DNA of 42,419 bases from Frankia sp. RB7 (GCA_030403585.1 JAUEPE010000059.1:1-42419), one strand, 5' to 3'; counted from the first letter of the stretch, positions 1 to 8,584 are shown. The notes: generated by a model not told the origin, from the letters alone. Numbers and translations: made by a program.

Positions 1-83
1 TCCGCACCCTCATAGGCACCGCTCGAAAGCGTGGATGGAAAATACTCGAAACACTCGTCCGATGCCCAACTCAACTCATTCAT
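1..83 (-). CDS. Partial unknown CDS running off the left edge
   Basis: An open frame of 27 codons starts with ATG at 83 and continues past the window edge. The translation begins MNELSWASDECFEYF. A good Shine-Dalgarno sequence (GGAGGG) lies about 12 bases upstream of the ATG, which is the main reason for calling it. The fragment is too short to recognise a family. It could be a chance frame, so confidence is low. Confidence 0.35.
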   Translation of the reverse strand, partial: MNELSWASDECFEYFPSTLSSGAYEGA

Positions 84-128
84 GAGCTCAGCCCTCCCTA
101 GCCGGACAAGCCGACCTGGGTAGTTACG

Positions 129-201
129 CGAAGCGAAGCAATCCAGAATCTTTCCGCGGAGGCAGTCTGGATTGCTTCGTCGCTTCGCTCCTCGCAATGA
201 C
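129..201. repeat. Dispersed palindromic repeat, copy A
   Basis: The segment folds as a hairpin in which GAAGCAATCCAGA pairs with TCTGGATTGCTTC, closed by flanking GCGAAGCGA-type arms and ending in CTCGCAATGACG. The 27-base core at 134-160 recurs exactly at 10286-10312. It lies downstream of the leftward operon ending at 205 and could act as a transcript end. Bradyrhizobium genomes carry many such elements; that link is from memory, not from a search. Confidence 0.7.
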
Positions 202-204
202 GAG

Positions 205-612
205 CTACTCGATCACCCTTGCACGCAAATCGGCATCCGGCACGAAGCACGCGTCGTACTTGCCAAAAATGCGATAGCGGTTGTGTGCGATGAGGCTGTA
301 GATCGCGTTCCGCAGCGGTCTTGGCACGGCAAACAGCGCGCGCGTCCAGGCCCAGCCTGGAAGATGCGAGAGCACCGTCAGCGCGGCATCAGACTTCAGA
401 AACGCCTCGCCGCCATGAACCACGGCGTTGGTATCGGGATCATCCGGATCGATGCGGAACGTCCGCGCGAGCCTCGCCCCATACTCCGATTGAATCGGCG
501 TGAACCGAAACCGCTTCGCCGTGTCGCGCTGCGCGACAAACCGCACCCAGCGTGAGCAGAAGATGCAAACGCCGTCGAACAGGATCACGTCGTCGTCGGG
601 CCACTTGCTCAT
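205..612 (-). CDS. DCC-family (DUF393) thiol-disulfide oxidoreductase-like protein
   Basis: This 135-residue protein opens with a short strand followed by the DCC signature DGVCIFC, with the CxxC cysteines at residues 16 and 19. That is the defining motif of the DUF393/YuxK thioredoxin-like family, and the length is typical. The substrate is unknown. The ATG overlaps the stop of the upstream SDR gene (ATGA overlap at 612), so it is the last gene of a four-gene leftward operon 3300-205. No signal peptide is seen, so it is probably cytoplasmic. Family confidence is high; a precise role cannot be given. Confidence 0.88.
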   Translation of the reverse strand: MSKWPDDDVILFDGVCIFCSRWVRFVAQRDTAKRFRFTPIQSEYGARLARTFRIDPDDPDTNAVVHGGEAFLKSDAALTVLSHLPGWAWTRALFAVPRPLRNAIYSLIAHNRYRIFGKYDACFVPDADLRARVIE

Positions 613-1931
613 CAGCGATTATCCAGCATCAGAAGTGCGACCAGCATTAGCACAATGGCCGGTCCAGTCTTCACCAGCGCGCCTAGCGGCTCGATCCAGA
701 GATCGGGCGTCAGGATCGTCGCACCGAACATATAGCCGAGCGAGGCGACGATGCCTGCGATCAGCCCGATCGCTGCCGTGCGACGGAAGGCGATCAGCAC
801 ACCGATGCTCATGTCCATCAGGCTGGTGCCGATGGTGACGGGATCGACCAGCGCGGCTGGGAAATTGTGCGCGGACAAGATGCCGGCGGCCGCGCGATAG
901 GACACGAACAGCGCGATGAAACCGGAGACCAGCCAGAACGCGACCAGGCTCGCAAAGATCAGCGCCTTGATCAGGAACAGCCGCGCGAACCATTTGTCCT
1001 GGATGGTGGCGGGATGACGCCCGATCGTCTCGGTCAGCGTCTTCGGCACAATGCCGGTAGCCGCGATCCACGCCGACGGGTCGCCGGTCACGCCGCGGCG
1101 CAGCTCTGCGATCGCGGTGGAGCGCATCGGGGGCATCCAGCCGAGATAATTGGCGAGGTCGCCGATTTTCGCACCGAGATCGAGCATGAAGGACGGCATC
1201 GCGACATGCGGCCAGCCGGACGTCCCGAACGCGTGTCGGAATTGCTCGATGACGCCAGCCATCATGATCGACTCGGATTGCATCAGGTCCCAGCTCACCG
1301 CCTTCACCGACGCATCGTCGATGTCGCGCGCGGCAAGCCAGGCGATGGTCGCGGAGATATCCTCGACGGCGACGGATTGGAATTGCGTTGCCATCTCCTT
1401 CTCGGGCAGGTCGAGCGGGAAGGCGGCGAGTGCGCGCAGCATGGCGCTGCCGCCATAGGCTGACGGCGCGACCACAAAGCCGGGCCGCAGGATGGCGTGG
1501 GGAATGTCGGATGCCGCGATCAGACGTTCGGCCTCGCGCTTGGTCGTGGCGAATGCGGTACGATCGGCCTCGGGGAACCCGGGGATCGAGATGTGCACCA
1601 GCCGGATCGCACGACCGCTGCCGACGATCGCCTGAAGCAGGCGCGCGACAAAATCGCGATGCACGGCGTTGGTGTCGCTGCCGGGGCCATCCTGGAGCAC
1701 GCCGAGGCAATTGACGACGACATCCACTTCATGCTCGCTCAGCAAGCATGTCAGCGCGGCCGCGTCGAGGATGAGGATCGGCAGCTCGATATCGAGCGCG
1801 CTCATTGTCTGCGCGGGTGACAGGCTGCGCGCCAGACCGACCACGCGAAATCCGTGAGTGCGCAAATCGTCGGTCACAAAGCGGCCGATCAGGCCGGAGG
1901 CGCCGAGCACCAAAATGGTTCGCTGGTTCAT
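612..1931 (-). CDS. SDR-family NAD(P)-binding protein fused to a DoxX-like membrane domain
   Basis: This 439-residue fusion has an N-terminal Rossmann domain with the dinucleotide motif GASGLIG near residues 8-14, resembling the atypical SDR/NmrA-like epimerases. From about residue 310 it carries four hydrophobic segments like the small DoxX/DUF4345-type membrane domain. The membrane part presumably anchors the redox domain in the inner membrane. The start MNQRTILV at 1931 was chosen over a longer frame reaching 2165, because the extra 78 codons are arginine-rich shadow sequence overlapping the upstream gene. It follows the DUF2269 gene by 8 bases and overlaps the DCC gene by ATGA. The substrate is not predictable. 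Confidence 0.85.
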   Translation of the reverse strand: MNQRTILVLGASGLIGRFVTDDLRTHGFRVVGLARSLSPAQTMSALDIELPILILDAAALTCLLSEHEVDVVVNCLGVLQDGPGSDTNAVHRDFVARLLQAIVGSGRAIRLVHISIPGFPEADRTAFATTKREAERLIAASDIPHAILRPGFVVAPSAYGGSAMLRALAAFPLDLPEKEMATQFQSVAVEDISATIAWLAARDIDDASVKAVSWDLMQSESIMMAGVIEQFRHAFGTSGWPHVAMPSFMLDLGAKIGDLANYLGWMPPMRSTAIAELRRGVTGDPSAWIAATGIVPKTLTETIGRHPATIQDKWFARLFLIKALIFASLVAFWLVSGFIALFVSYRAAAGILSAHNFPAALVDPVTIGTSLMDMSIGVLIAFRRTAAIGLIAGIVASLGYMFGATILTPDLWIEPLGALVKTGPAIVLMLVALLMLDNR

Positions 1932-1939
1932 CGCGTCCT

Positions 1940-2407
1940 TCAAAACGGTTTTGCGATCATCAGCCAGAGGATCGCCATCGTGGCGCCGAAGCCGGGAAAA
2001 CCGAACGCGAACCAGCGGCGAAACAGGGTGAAGTAGCGCTCCGGCAGCGCGACGCGCTGCAAGGCCGCCTTGCGCGCGAGATCGCGCATCTCGATCTGCA
2101 TGAAGACGACGGGGACCCAGAACAGGCCTGCAAAGACGTACAGCACGAGCGAGGCCAGCAGCCACCGTTCTGTGATTGGCGTCGCCGACAGCATCATCAG
2201 CAGGCCGCCGGTGACCGGCTGGAGGATCACGGCCGACAGCGTGAAGATCGCGTCCGCAATCACCACCACCGACGCCGTGCGCGCGATGAACGCCGCGTCG
2301 CTGGTGCGATGTGCCATCAGCATGAAGAAGGCGATGCCGGTTCCGGTGCCGAGGATGACGATGGCGCCGAGCACATGCAGATATTTGACCAGGAAATACA
2401 GCGTCAT
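1940..2407 (-). CDS. DUF2269 family integral membrane protein
   Basis: The 155-residue protein has about four transmembrane segments. It begins MTLYFLVKYLHVLGAIV, with the histidine and glycine-rich first helix typical of DUF2269, and the length fits that family. Its function is unknown. It lies in a leftward operon: its ATG overlaps the stop of the upstream alpha/beta hydrolase (ATGA at 2404-2407), and the SDR-DoxX gene starts 8 bases after its stop. The neighbours suggest a membrane redox role, but this is only an inference from context. Confidence 0.85.
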   Translation of the reverse strand: MTLYFLVKYLHVLGAIVILGTGTGIAFFMLMAHRTSDAAFIARTASVVVIADAIFTLSAVILQPVTGGLLMMLSATPITERWLLASLVLYVFAGLFWVPVVFMQIEMRDLARKAALQRVALPERYFTLFRRWFAFGFPGFGATMAILWLMIAKPF

Positions 2408-3300
2408 GGCTTCCTGGTCGCCACAGGTTTGGGCAGGTTCAGCGCACGCGCAAGCTCGTTGCTTGCGGCCTGGACGCCGGCCTCGGTCTCGATCATCCAG
2501 TGACCCTCGCTGCCCACGGCCGGCAACATGCGAAAATCGTCCTTGCCGCCGCCGTGGCGAAACGCATCCGCCAATTCTTTCGAAAATGCCGGCACAAAAT
2601 AGCTGTCATTGGCCGCGACCAGAGACGTGACGGGAATGCGCGCCGCCTTGCCGAATTCGGCCGCAGCCGCGAGAAGCGTAGGTGGCGCGCAGACCTTGTT
2701 CGGTTCGTCATTGGCGTGACCGCCGCGTCCGGGCGCAAATACCGTGATCGCGGAGATCTGTTTCGGATCGGCGTTCGCAAGCGCCAGTGCACCCCAGCCG
2801 CCTGCGGAGTGTCCGATCACGACCGCAGCATCCTTGCGAATGAAATCCTGCTTTTGCAGATAGTCCAGCGCGAGTGAAATTTCCTCCGCGGTGGCGCGAC
2901 CCGCGCGTGCGTAGTCCGCTTCGTCGCAACCGCCCTGGTCCTCGACATAACGGCCACCGGTCGCACCATGGCCGAGCCGCTCCGGCACCAGCACGGCAAA
3001 GCCGCGCGCGACGAGAAACGCTGCGAGTGCGCGGTATTCCGGCTGCGGCATTTGCGCGCGACGCAACACGTTCTGCGTCGAGGCATGTGCGATCACCGCA
3101 AGCCGGAACGGACCGGCACCGGCGGGACGAAACAGCAGTGCGCGCGCGGCAATGTCGGTATCCGGCGACGGCACCCGCCATTCCTGCCGCCTGAACGGCT
3201 CGCTCTCTGCGCCCGATGCCCCGAACGTGACCTGGGCGCACAGAGGCTGCGCCGTCAGCAGGGACAGCAGAAGTAGAGCAAGGGTGGCGAGGAGCCGCAT
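2404..3300 (-). CDS. Secreted alpha/beta hydrolase (dienelactone hydrolase/lipase-like)
   Basis: The 298-residue protein begins with a clear Sec signal peptide (MRLLATLALLLLSLLTAQPL, cleavage after the AQA-like QPLCAQ region), so it is periplasmic. The nucleophile elbow is GHSAGG, preceded by a strand ending VVIGH. A later histidine near EGHW is a plausible catalytic His. Such proteins hydrolyse esters, but the substrate is unknown. It is the first gene of a tightly packed leftward operon with DUF2269, SDR-DoxX and DCC genes. The ATG at 3300 is the first start in frame and gives a full signal peptide. Confidence 0.85.
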   Translation of the reverse strand: MRLLATLALLLLSLLTAQPLCAQVTFGASGAESEPFRRQEWRVPSPDTDIAARALLFRPAGAGPFRLAVIAHASTQNVLRRAQMPQPEYRALAAFLVARGFAVLVPERLGHGATGGRYVEDQGGCDEADYARAGRATAEEISLALDYLQKQDFIRKDAAVVIGHSAGGWGALALANADPKQISAITVFAPGRGGHANDEPNKVCAPPTLLAAAAEFGKAARIPVTSLVAANDSYFVPAFSKELADAFRHGGGKDDFRMLPAVGSEGHWMIETEAGVQAASNELARALNLPKPVATRKP

Positions 3301-3566
3301 GAATGGCCGAGGGCGAACACGGATAACGCACGCCAGACTAATCGGAACGAATCACTCTGGGCGGACTTTCTGCGTTGCCATAGGCGTTCATTCGTTGAGA
3401 CCGCGGAGTTTTGCACCGGCGCATGGCAGACCATTGCCGCGCGAAATGGCGTCTTGTCTTTTTTCGGTACAACATGGTTAAGATACTGATGCAGAAAGTC
3501 CACAGGTTAACCGATAATTAACGATAGGTCTTGCCGCCAGCGCGGCGACTTGGTTTGATTGCCTCC
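3301..3566. other. Intergenic region with no supported gene
   Basis: This 266-base gap separates the divergent hydrolase operon and the GNAT gene, so it must hold promoters for both. A leftward frame at 3255-3503 overlaps the hydrolase start and looks non-coding. The stretch around 3460-3530 is AT-richer than its surroundings, as expected for promoters, but I cannot define -35/-10 boxes with confidence. Confidence 0.5.
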
Positions 3567-4076
3567 ATGAGCACAACCCTGATCGAGGTCCGGCCGGCCA
3601 AAGCTGCAGATGCAACTGCGGTGGCGTCCACCCATGACGAAGCCTGGCGTTCCGCCTATCAGGGCATCATTCCCGGCGCCGAGCTGGAGAAGCTGATTAA
3701 CCGTCGCGGCCCGCAGTGGTGGGACAGCGCGATCCGCAAGGGCAGCCGCGTCAGCGTGCTGGTGTTCGGCGACAAGATCGCAGGCTACGCCAACTACGGC
3801 CGCAACCGTGCCCGCAGCCTGCATTTCGACGGCGAGATCTACGAGCTGTACCTGCGCCCCGAGTTTCAGGGCCTCGGCTTCGGCCGCCGCCTGTTCACTG
3901 CCGCCCGCCGCGACCTCATGCAGAGCAATCTGAAGAGCATGGTGGTGTGGGCGCTCTCGGACAACGATCCCGCGACCGAGTTCTACCGTGCCCTGGGCGG
4001 TCGCATGGTGGCGCGCTCCTCGGAACGCTTCGGGCCGAAGGCGCTGGACAAGGTTGCCTTCGCCTGGACCAATTGA
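3567..4076 (+). CDS. GNAT-family N-acetyltransferase
   Basis: This 169-residue protein has the GNAT fold order: an N-terminal IEVRPAKAADA strand-helix, a central strand with YELYLRPEFQG, and the acetyl-CoA pyrophosphate loop QGLGFGRRLF (Q/RxxGxG/A motif A). A C-terminal segment, DNDPATEFYRALGG, is typical of motif B. It should transfer an acetyl group from acetyl-CoA to an amine, with unknown acceptor. The start MSTTLIEVR at 3567 was chosen because the family normally begins just before the first strand; an upstream start at 3531 would add 12 residues. It is a single-gene unit. Confidence 0.85.
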   Translation: MSTTLIEVRPAKAADATAVASTHDEAWRSAYQGIIPGAELEKLINRRGPQWWDSAIRKGSRVSVLVFGDKIAGYANYGRNRARSLHFDGEIYELYLRPEFQGLGFGRRLFTAARRDLMQSNLKSMVVWALSDNDPATEFYRALGGRMVARSSERFGPKALDKVAFAWTN

Positions 4077-4255
4077 GCTGGTGAAACCTTAACCGGCGGC
4101 GTCTACTTCCGTCGATACCGTTGCCTGTTGAGCCGGTGATCGCTGGATTCATTATTTCATAAGAACACGATGGATCGGGGGGCAAAGCCCGCGTATGACA
4201 GCGCCAAAATCGCTGCCGGGCGCGATTGACCCTCGGCAATAACGGAGCCTTTTTA

Positions 4256-4792
4256 ATGCGTATCGATGCGGTCTCGATCGGGAAAAACGTACCCCACGAC
4301 GTCAACGTCATCATCGAAGTCCCCGTGGGCGGCGAACCGATCAAATACGAGATGGACAAGGAAGCCGGCACGCTGGTGGTCGACCGCTTCCTCTACACGC
4401 CGATGCGTTACCCCGGTAATTACGGCTTCATCCCGCACACGCTGTCGGACGACGGCGACCCCTGCGACGTCCTGATCATCAACACCCGCGCCATCATTCC
4501 CGGCGCCGTCATGAGCGTGCGCCCGGTCGGCGTGCTGTTCATGGAAGACGAAGCCGGCGGCGACGAGAAGATTCTGGCGGTGCCGTCCTCGAAGCTGACG
4601 CAGCGCTACGACAAGGTGAAGTCGTATTCCGACCTGCCCGACATCACGCTGCAGCAAATCCAGCACTTCTTCGAGCACTACAAGGATCTCGAACCCGGCA
4701 AGTGGGTGAAGATCCTGCGCTGGGGCGGCCCCGAGGACGCGCAGAAGCTGATCCTCGAAGGCATCGAGCGCGAAAAGAAAAAGAAGGCGTAA
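4256..4792 (+). CDS. ppa: Inorganic pyrophosphatase (family I)
   Basis: The 178-residue protein is a typical family I soluble pyrophosphatase, which hydrolyses PPi to two phosphates and pulls biosynthetic reactions forward. The metal-binding signature DGDPCDVL is present. RYPGNYGFIPHT and the KYEMDKEAG segment are the usual active-site strands. The start MRIDAVSIG at 4256 has a GGAG Shine-Dalgarno about 9 bases upstream (in ATAACGGAGCC); a longer in-frame start at 4226 lacks support. It is a stand-alone gene converging on folD, with a small hairpin between them. Confidence 0.96.
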   Translation: MRIDAVSIGKNVPHDVNVIIEVPVGGEPIKYEMDKEAGTLVVDRFLYTPMRYPGNYGFIPHTLSDDGDPCDVLIINTRAIIPGAVMSVRPVGVLFMEDEAGGDEKILAVPSSKLTQRYDKVKSYSDLPDITLQQIQHFFEHYKDLEPGKWVKILRWGGPEDAQKLILEGIEREKKKKA

Positions 4793-4801
4793 GCTTTGGT
4801 C

Positions 4802-4825
4802 CCTCGCCCCGCTTGCGGAGCGAGG
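4802..4825. terminator. Hairpin between convergent ppa and folD
   Basis: CCTCGC at 4802-4807 pairs with GCGAGG at 4820-4825 around a GC-rich loop. It sits directly after the ppa stop and before the folD stop, where a terminator is expected. No strong T-run follows, so it may be a partial dispersed repeat; a similar CCTCGCCCCGCTTGCGG string occurs at 38921. Confidence 0.45.
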
Positions 4826-4829
4826 TGAA

Positions 4830-5714
4830 CTACACCGCTGGCTTCGGCAAACCCGCGATCGCACACGCTGCGCGCAGCGTGTTTACAAGCAGGCAGGCCA
4901 CCGTCATCTGGCCGACACCGCCTGGCACCGGCGTCACCGCACCGGCAGCGCCAAGCGCTTCCTGATAGGCGACATCGCCGACGAGGCGGGTCTTGCCGTC
5001 GTCCTTCGGAATGCGATTGATGCCGACATCGATCACGGTCGCACCCGGCTTCAGCCAGTCGCCACGCACCATCTCCGGCCTGCCGACCGCGGCATAGACG
5101 AGATCGGCCTGCTTCACGAGCCCGGGCAGGTCGCGCGAGCGCGAATGGGCGATCGTCACCGTGGCGTTCTCGTTCAGCAGCAATTGCACCAGCGGCCGGC
5201 CGACCAGATTGGAGCGGCCGATCACGATGGCGTTCATGCCCGCGAGGGAAGGGTGCACGCTCTTGGTCAGGATGATGCAGCCGAGCGGTGTGCAGGGCGA
5301 CAGCGCCTCGAAGCCGCCCGCAAGCCGGCCGGCATTGTTCGGATGCAGGCCGTCGACATCCTTGGCAGGATCGATGGCATTGATCACGGCCTCGGTGTTC
5401 AGGCCCTTGGGCAACGGCAATTGCACGAGAATGCCGTGCACGGCGGGATCGCGATTGAGCCTTGCGACCACCGCCAGCAGATCGGCTTGCGAGACGTCCA
5501 CTGGCAGCTTGTGCTCGAACGAGGCCATGCCGGCTGCCTGGGTCTGCGTGTGCTTGGAGCGGACATAGACTTCGCTGGCGGGATCGCTGCCGACCAGAAC
5601 CACTGCGAGCCCCGGCACCAGATTGTGCTCGCGCTTGACGCGGGCCACCTCCTCAGTGACGCGGCCACGGAGTTCCGTAGCAATGACTTTTCCGTCGATG
5701 ATACTGGCCGTCAT
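4830..5714 (-). CDS. folD: Bifunctional methylenetetrahydrofolate dehydrogenase/cyclohydrolase
   Basis: FolD interconverts 5,10-methylene-, 5,10-methenyl- and 10-formyl-tetrahydrofolate with NADP in one-carbon metabolism. The 294-residue protein shows YVRSK with the catalytic lysine, the QLPLPKG segment, the nucleotide-binding VIGRSNLVGRP and the conserved C-terminal PVPGGVGQMT loop. Length and motifs are those of an intact enzyme. The gene starts one base after the DUF167 stop and is probably cotranscribed with DUF167 and yggT from about 6366. The neighbours give no functional hint beyond this common alphaproteobacterial order. Confidence 0.96.
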   Translation of the reverse strand: MTASIIDGKVIATELRGRVTEEVARVKREHNLVPGLAVVLVGSDPASEVYVRSKHTQTQAAGMASFEHKLPVDVSQADLLAVVARLNRDPAVHGILVQLPLPKGLNTEAVINAIDPAKDVDGLHPNNAGRLAGGFEALSPCTPLGCIILTKSVHPSLAGMNAIVIGRSNLVGRPLVQLLLNENATVTIAHSRSRDLPGLVKQADLVYAAVGRPEMVRGDWLKPGATVIDVGINRIPKDDGKTRLVGDVAYQEALGAAGAVTPVPGGVGQMTVACLLVNTLRAACAIAGLPKPAV

Positions 5715-5715
5715 G

Positions 5716-6048
5716 TCAGTTCCTTATGCCTGTCGATTCGACTGAAGCGAGCTCGCGCAACGCCTCGGTCAACCGTGCCGGATCACCCGCGATGGCGACC
5801 TGCTTCAGCCGCGACGTCGCCCCCGACAAGAGACTGACGCTGGCCTTGGGCACGCCGAGCGATTTCGCCAGCAGCGCCAGCACCGCGCGATTGGCCTCGC
5901 CGCCGTCGGCGATGGCACGCACGCGCACCTTCAATACGCTGCGGCCGTCGGAGAGCTGCTCGAACCCGTCGACGCCGTCACGTCCGCCACGCGGCGTCAC
6001 GCGCAACGCGATGCTGACGCCCGTGGTGGAGATGCGCCAAGGGACCAT
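5716..6048 (-). CDS. DUF167 (YggU) family protein
   Basis: The 110-residue protein has the DUF167 pattern: an N-terminal ALRVTPRGGRDGVDG strand, KVRVRAIADGGEANRAVLALLAK, and SVSLLSGATSRLKQVAI. The P-x-(A/G)-x2-(D/N) and DGxANxA motifs are the family hallmarks. The biochemical role of the family is not established. It sits between yggT and folD in one leftward operon, one base from folD. A yggT-yggU pair is widely conserved in proteobacteria. Confidence 0.92.
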   Translation of the reverse strand: MVPWRISTTGVSIALRVTPRGGRDGVDGFEQLSDGRSVLKVRVRAIADGGEANRAVLALLAKSLGVPKASVSLLSGATSRLKQVAIAGDPARLTEALRELASVESTGIRN

Positions 6049-6075
6049 CGAGGCTCCATCACGGTTCCGCTCGGC

Positions 6076-6366
6076 CTACGGCACGTTGGGATAGACGTAC
6101 TCGGCGAGATAAAGCTGGATCAGCCAAAGTACGAAGAAGGCGACGATCGGAGACAGATCGAGCCCGCCCATCGCGGGCAGCCTGCGCCTGATAGGGCCGA
6201 GGACCGGTTCGGTAATCCGATAAAGAAACTCCGCCACCGCTGCGATGAACTGGTTGCGGGTATTCACGACGTTGAACGCGATCAACCAGGACAGAATTGC
6301 CGATGCGATCAGCAGGTAGATGTACAGATTGATGATCTGGATCAGAATGAAGACTATCGGGCGCAT
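6076..6366 (-). CDS. YggT family integral membrane protein
   Basis: This is a 96-residue membrane protein with two hydrophobic hairpins: residues about 5-25 with the first helix INLYIYLLIASAILSWL, and about 65-90 with a proline-preceded second helix. RRRLPAMGGLDLSPIVAF between them is the characteristic YggT segment. YggT proteins are poorly characterised; roles in osmotic tolerance or division-linked membrane function have been proposed. The start MRPIVFILI at 6366 leaves a first transmembrane helix directly after the initiator; a longer frame to 6447 would add a polar extension and is unlikely. First gene of the yggT-DUF167-folD group. Confidence 0.92.
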   Translation of the reverse strand: MRPIVFILIQIINLYIYLLIASAILSWLIAFNVVNTRNQFIAAVAEFLYRITEPVLGPIRRRLPAMGGLDLSPIVAFFVLWLIQLYLAEYVYPNVP

Positions 6367-6496
6367 CAGCGAAACACTCTCTAGGCCAGTGTCATTGGGG
6401 CAGTGTTTGGGACGGTCATGGCTAGATATCGGTTCCCCCCGGTCCAAACAAGGGAAGTCGGTGCCCGGATGGCTAAAACCGCCCTTACACCCGTCC

Positions 6497-6524
6497 TTGA
6501 CTTGACCTTGGCGGGGACTTAAAT
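6497..6524 (+). promoter_or_regulatory. Probable promoter of tRNA-Ala
   Basis: TTGACT (6497-6502) and TTAAAT (6519-6524) are separated by 16 bases. They would start transcription near 6531, about 36 bases before the mature tRNA. The boxes are close to the vegetative sigma-70 consensus and there is no other gene for them to serve. Confidence 0.55.
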
Positions 6525-6566
6525 GGCGCCCGGTTGTCGGTCGCGTTTACCAGAGCGGCCAGCAAA

Positions 6567-6639
<73 letters not shown>

Positions 6640-6642
<3 letters not shown>

Positions 6643-6702
6643 CGCTTCGCCCTTCGGGCTACGCGTGGCGCAGCCACGAGGAGCCCGAAGGGTGAAGCGT
6701 GG
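6640..6702. repeat. 21-bp inverted repeat fused to the tRNA-Ala 3' end
   Basis: Arms 6640-6660 and 6682-6702 pair over 21 positions with one G:T wobble. An inner CGTGGC-GCA-GCCACG hairpin sits in the loop. The left arm includes the tRNA's own CCA. It may serve as transcript end/processing signal or be a mobile palindromic repeat. There is no T-run, so a classical intrinsic terminator is not shown. Confidence 0.75.
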
Positions 6703-6752
6703 TGTTCGGCGAAGCCCAAAGGGCGAAGACGGACCCTCCCCGGAAAATCCCC

Positions 6753-7565
6753 CTACTTCCCCGTAAACCTTGGCGGCCGCTTCTCCATGAAGCTCGCGAC
6801 CCCTTCCCGAAAATCGCTCCCGTTCAGCGCCACCATCATCTCCCGGTTGGCCTCGATGGTTGCCTCGCTGAGCGTCTGGAACGGCACCTCGTAGAGCTGG
6901 CGCTTGATCACGGCCATCGCGCTCGGCGAGACGAAATCGGCGAGATCGCGGGCGTAGGCGTAAGTTTCCCCGCGCAACTTTTCGGGCGACCAGAGCCGGT
7001 TGACCAGCCCGATTCGCAACGCCTCCTCGCTTGGAACACGACGAGCCGAGAGCAGCAGATCCATCGCGTTGGCATGACCGACGATGCGCGGCAGCATCCA
7101 GCTGATGCCGTGCTCGGCAATCAGGCCGCGCCGCGCGAAGGCCGTCGTGAACACGGTGTTGTCGGCGGCAAAGCGCAGATCGCAATAGAGTGCGTGCACG
7201 AGACCGATGCCGGCCGTCGCACCGTTGAGCATGGCGATGACCGGCTTGCCGATCGACGGATAGAAGCCGTAGCGCGTCTGCCAGTCCGGCCGGCGGTTCA
7301 TGTCGAAGGGCGGCAGATTCGAGGCACGCCTGACGTCGTTGGGATCGAGCCCCTTCAGAGCATCCATGTCGGCGCCGGCGCAGAAGGCCCGGCCCGCGCC
7401 TGTCAGCACGATGACGCGGACATCGTCATCGGCGTTTGAGGTTTCCATCGCATGGCGCACGTCGCGCTCCATGACCGGTGTCCACGCATTCATACGGTCG
7501 GGGCGATTGAGCGTGATGGTCGCGATCTTGTCGCTCACCTCATAGAGAATGTGCTCGTAGGCCAT
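6753..7565 (-). CDS. Enoyl-CoA hydratase/isomerase family protein
   Basis: The 270-residue protein is a crotonase-fold enzyme. The first oxyanion-hole region LTGAGRAFCAGADMD and the second, GATAGIGLVHALYCDLRFA, are both present. These enzymes act on acyl-CoA thioesters in fatty-acid or aromatic degradation. The usual glutamate of the second loop is not evident (residues read YCDLRFAADNTVFTTAFARRG), so the exact reaction could be hydration, isomerisation or another crotonase chemistry. It stands alone, with a start MAYEHILYEV at 7565 preceded by GGGAG. No partner beta-oxidation genes are adjacent. Confidence 0.88.
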   Translation of the reverse strand: MAYEHILYEVSDKIATITLNRPDRMNAWTPVMERDVRHAMETSNADDDVRVIVLTGAGRAFCAGADMDALKGLDPNDVRRASNLPPFDMNRRPDWQTRYGFYPSIGKPVIAMLNGATAGIGLVHALYCDLRFAADNTVFTTAFARRGLIAEHGISWMLPRIVGHANAMDLLLSARRVPSEEALRIGLVNRLWSPEKLRGETYAYARDLADFVSPSAMAVIKRQLYEVPFQTLSEATIEANREMMVALNGSDFREGVASFMEKRPPRFTGK

Positions 7566-7660
7566 GACGCTCTCCCTTTGCCGGCACGCGTTCGCGCGCG
7601 CTCGTTGGCGGCGAGCCTAGCATATTCAGGGATGAGACAAGGACTTGCGTGAAGGCGCGA

Positions 7661-8455
7661 TCACTCGGCGGCTTGTGCCAGCACCGGCCGGCGCGCCAGC
7701 CAGCCATCGATGAAATGATCTAGCCAGGCGCGTTCCGCGGCATCGTGGACCGCACGGTCCGCAAAATGATGATGCCGCTCGCGGGCGCCGGGCGCGCTGA
7801 GCCCGTCATAGCCACGCGTGGTCCAGCAATGCATCATCGCGTAGGTCACGTCGGGATGAAACTGCACGCCGAAGGCATTGCCGGTGCGGAACGCCTGGAT
7901 CGGGAAATCATCGCCCTCCGCAAGCAGTTCGGCGCCGGCAGGCAACTGGAATCCTTCGCGATGCCAGTGATAGACCTGCGCCGGCCAGTCCGGACAGAGC
8001 GCGTGGCCGGCCGCGGTCGGGCGGATCGGGTAGTAGCCGATCTGGGTCCGTGCCTGCGCATGCGGCGCGACGCGTGCACCGAGCTGCATCGCCAGCATCT
8101 GCGCGCCCAGGCAGATGCCGAGAAACGGCCGCTGTTCGCGAAGCGGAATTTCGATCCAGTCGATCTCGCGGCGAATGTAATCGTCCGGATCGTTGGCGCT
8201 CATCGGGCCGCCGAACACCACGGCGCCGGCATGCCGGTCGAGCGTGTCGGGCAGGGGATCGCCGAAGCGCGGCCTGCGAATGTCGAGACGATGCCCGAGC
8301 GCACGCAGCGCATTACCAACGCGGCCGGGTGTCGAGGATTCCTGGTGCAGGACGATCAGAACCGGCAGCCGGGATTCGGATGCGGCCGCGCTCGGCGTCC
8401 TTCCGGGGAAGGGCACCAATTCTGCGCCACCAAACCTGTCCGTCCGAAACGACAT
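7661..8455 (-). CDS. Class I glutamine amidotransferase-like protein
   Basis: The 264-residue protein has the class I GATase core: PFLGICLGAQMLAMQLG with the catalytic cysteine, and FGVQFHPDV with the catalytic histidine near the C-terminus; a conserved acidic partner is likely just after it. It resembles stand-alone GMP-synthase-like amidotransferases (GuaA_N-like, DUF-type) rather than GuaA itself, which has a synthetase domain that is lacking here. It would release ammonia from glutamine or act as a related hydrolase. About 30 residues precede the fold. Single gene with no informative partners. Confidence 0.86.
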   Translation of the reverse strand: MSFRTDRFGGAELVPFPGRTPSAAASESRLPVLIVLHQESSTPGRVGNALRALGHRLDIRRPRFGDPLPDTLDRHAGAVVFGGPMSANDPDDYIRREIDWIEIPLREQRPFLGICLGAQMLAMQLGARVAPHAQARTQIGYYPIRPTAAGHALCPDWPAQVYHWHREGFQLPAGAELLAEGDDFPIQAFRTGNAFGVQFHPDVTYAMMHCWTTRGYDGLSAPGARERHHHFADRAVHDAAERAWLDHFIDGWLARRPVLAQAAE

Positions 8456-8584
8456 GGCCTCTGCGAGTGCTATCGGTTCAAGCCGCCAGCATAGCTAAGC
8501 GACGGTTAACATCGTGTGAGTTTGCACACACACGCCCCGATATTGAAGCAAGCTCCGGGCCACTACGGGTGCTTCGGGTGGTCG

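Noticed and set aside
3255..3503. Leftward 82-codon frame before the secreted hydrolase
   Set aside because: Overlaps the hydrolase start, ends in cysteine/leucine-rich shadow sequence, and has no ribosome-binding site that stands out.
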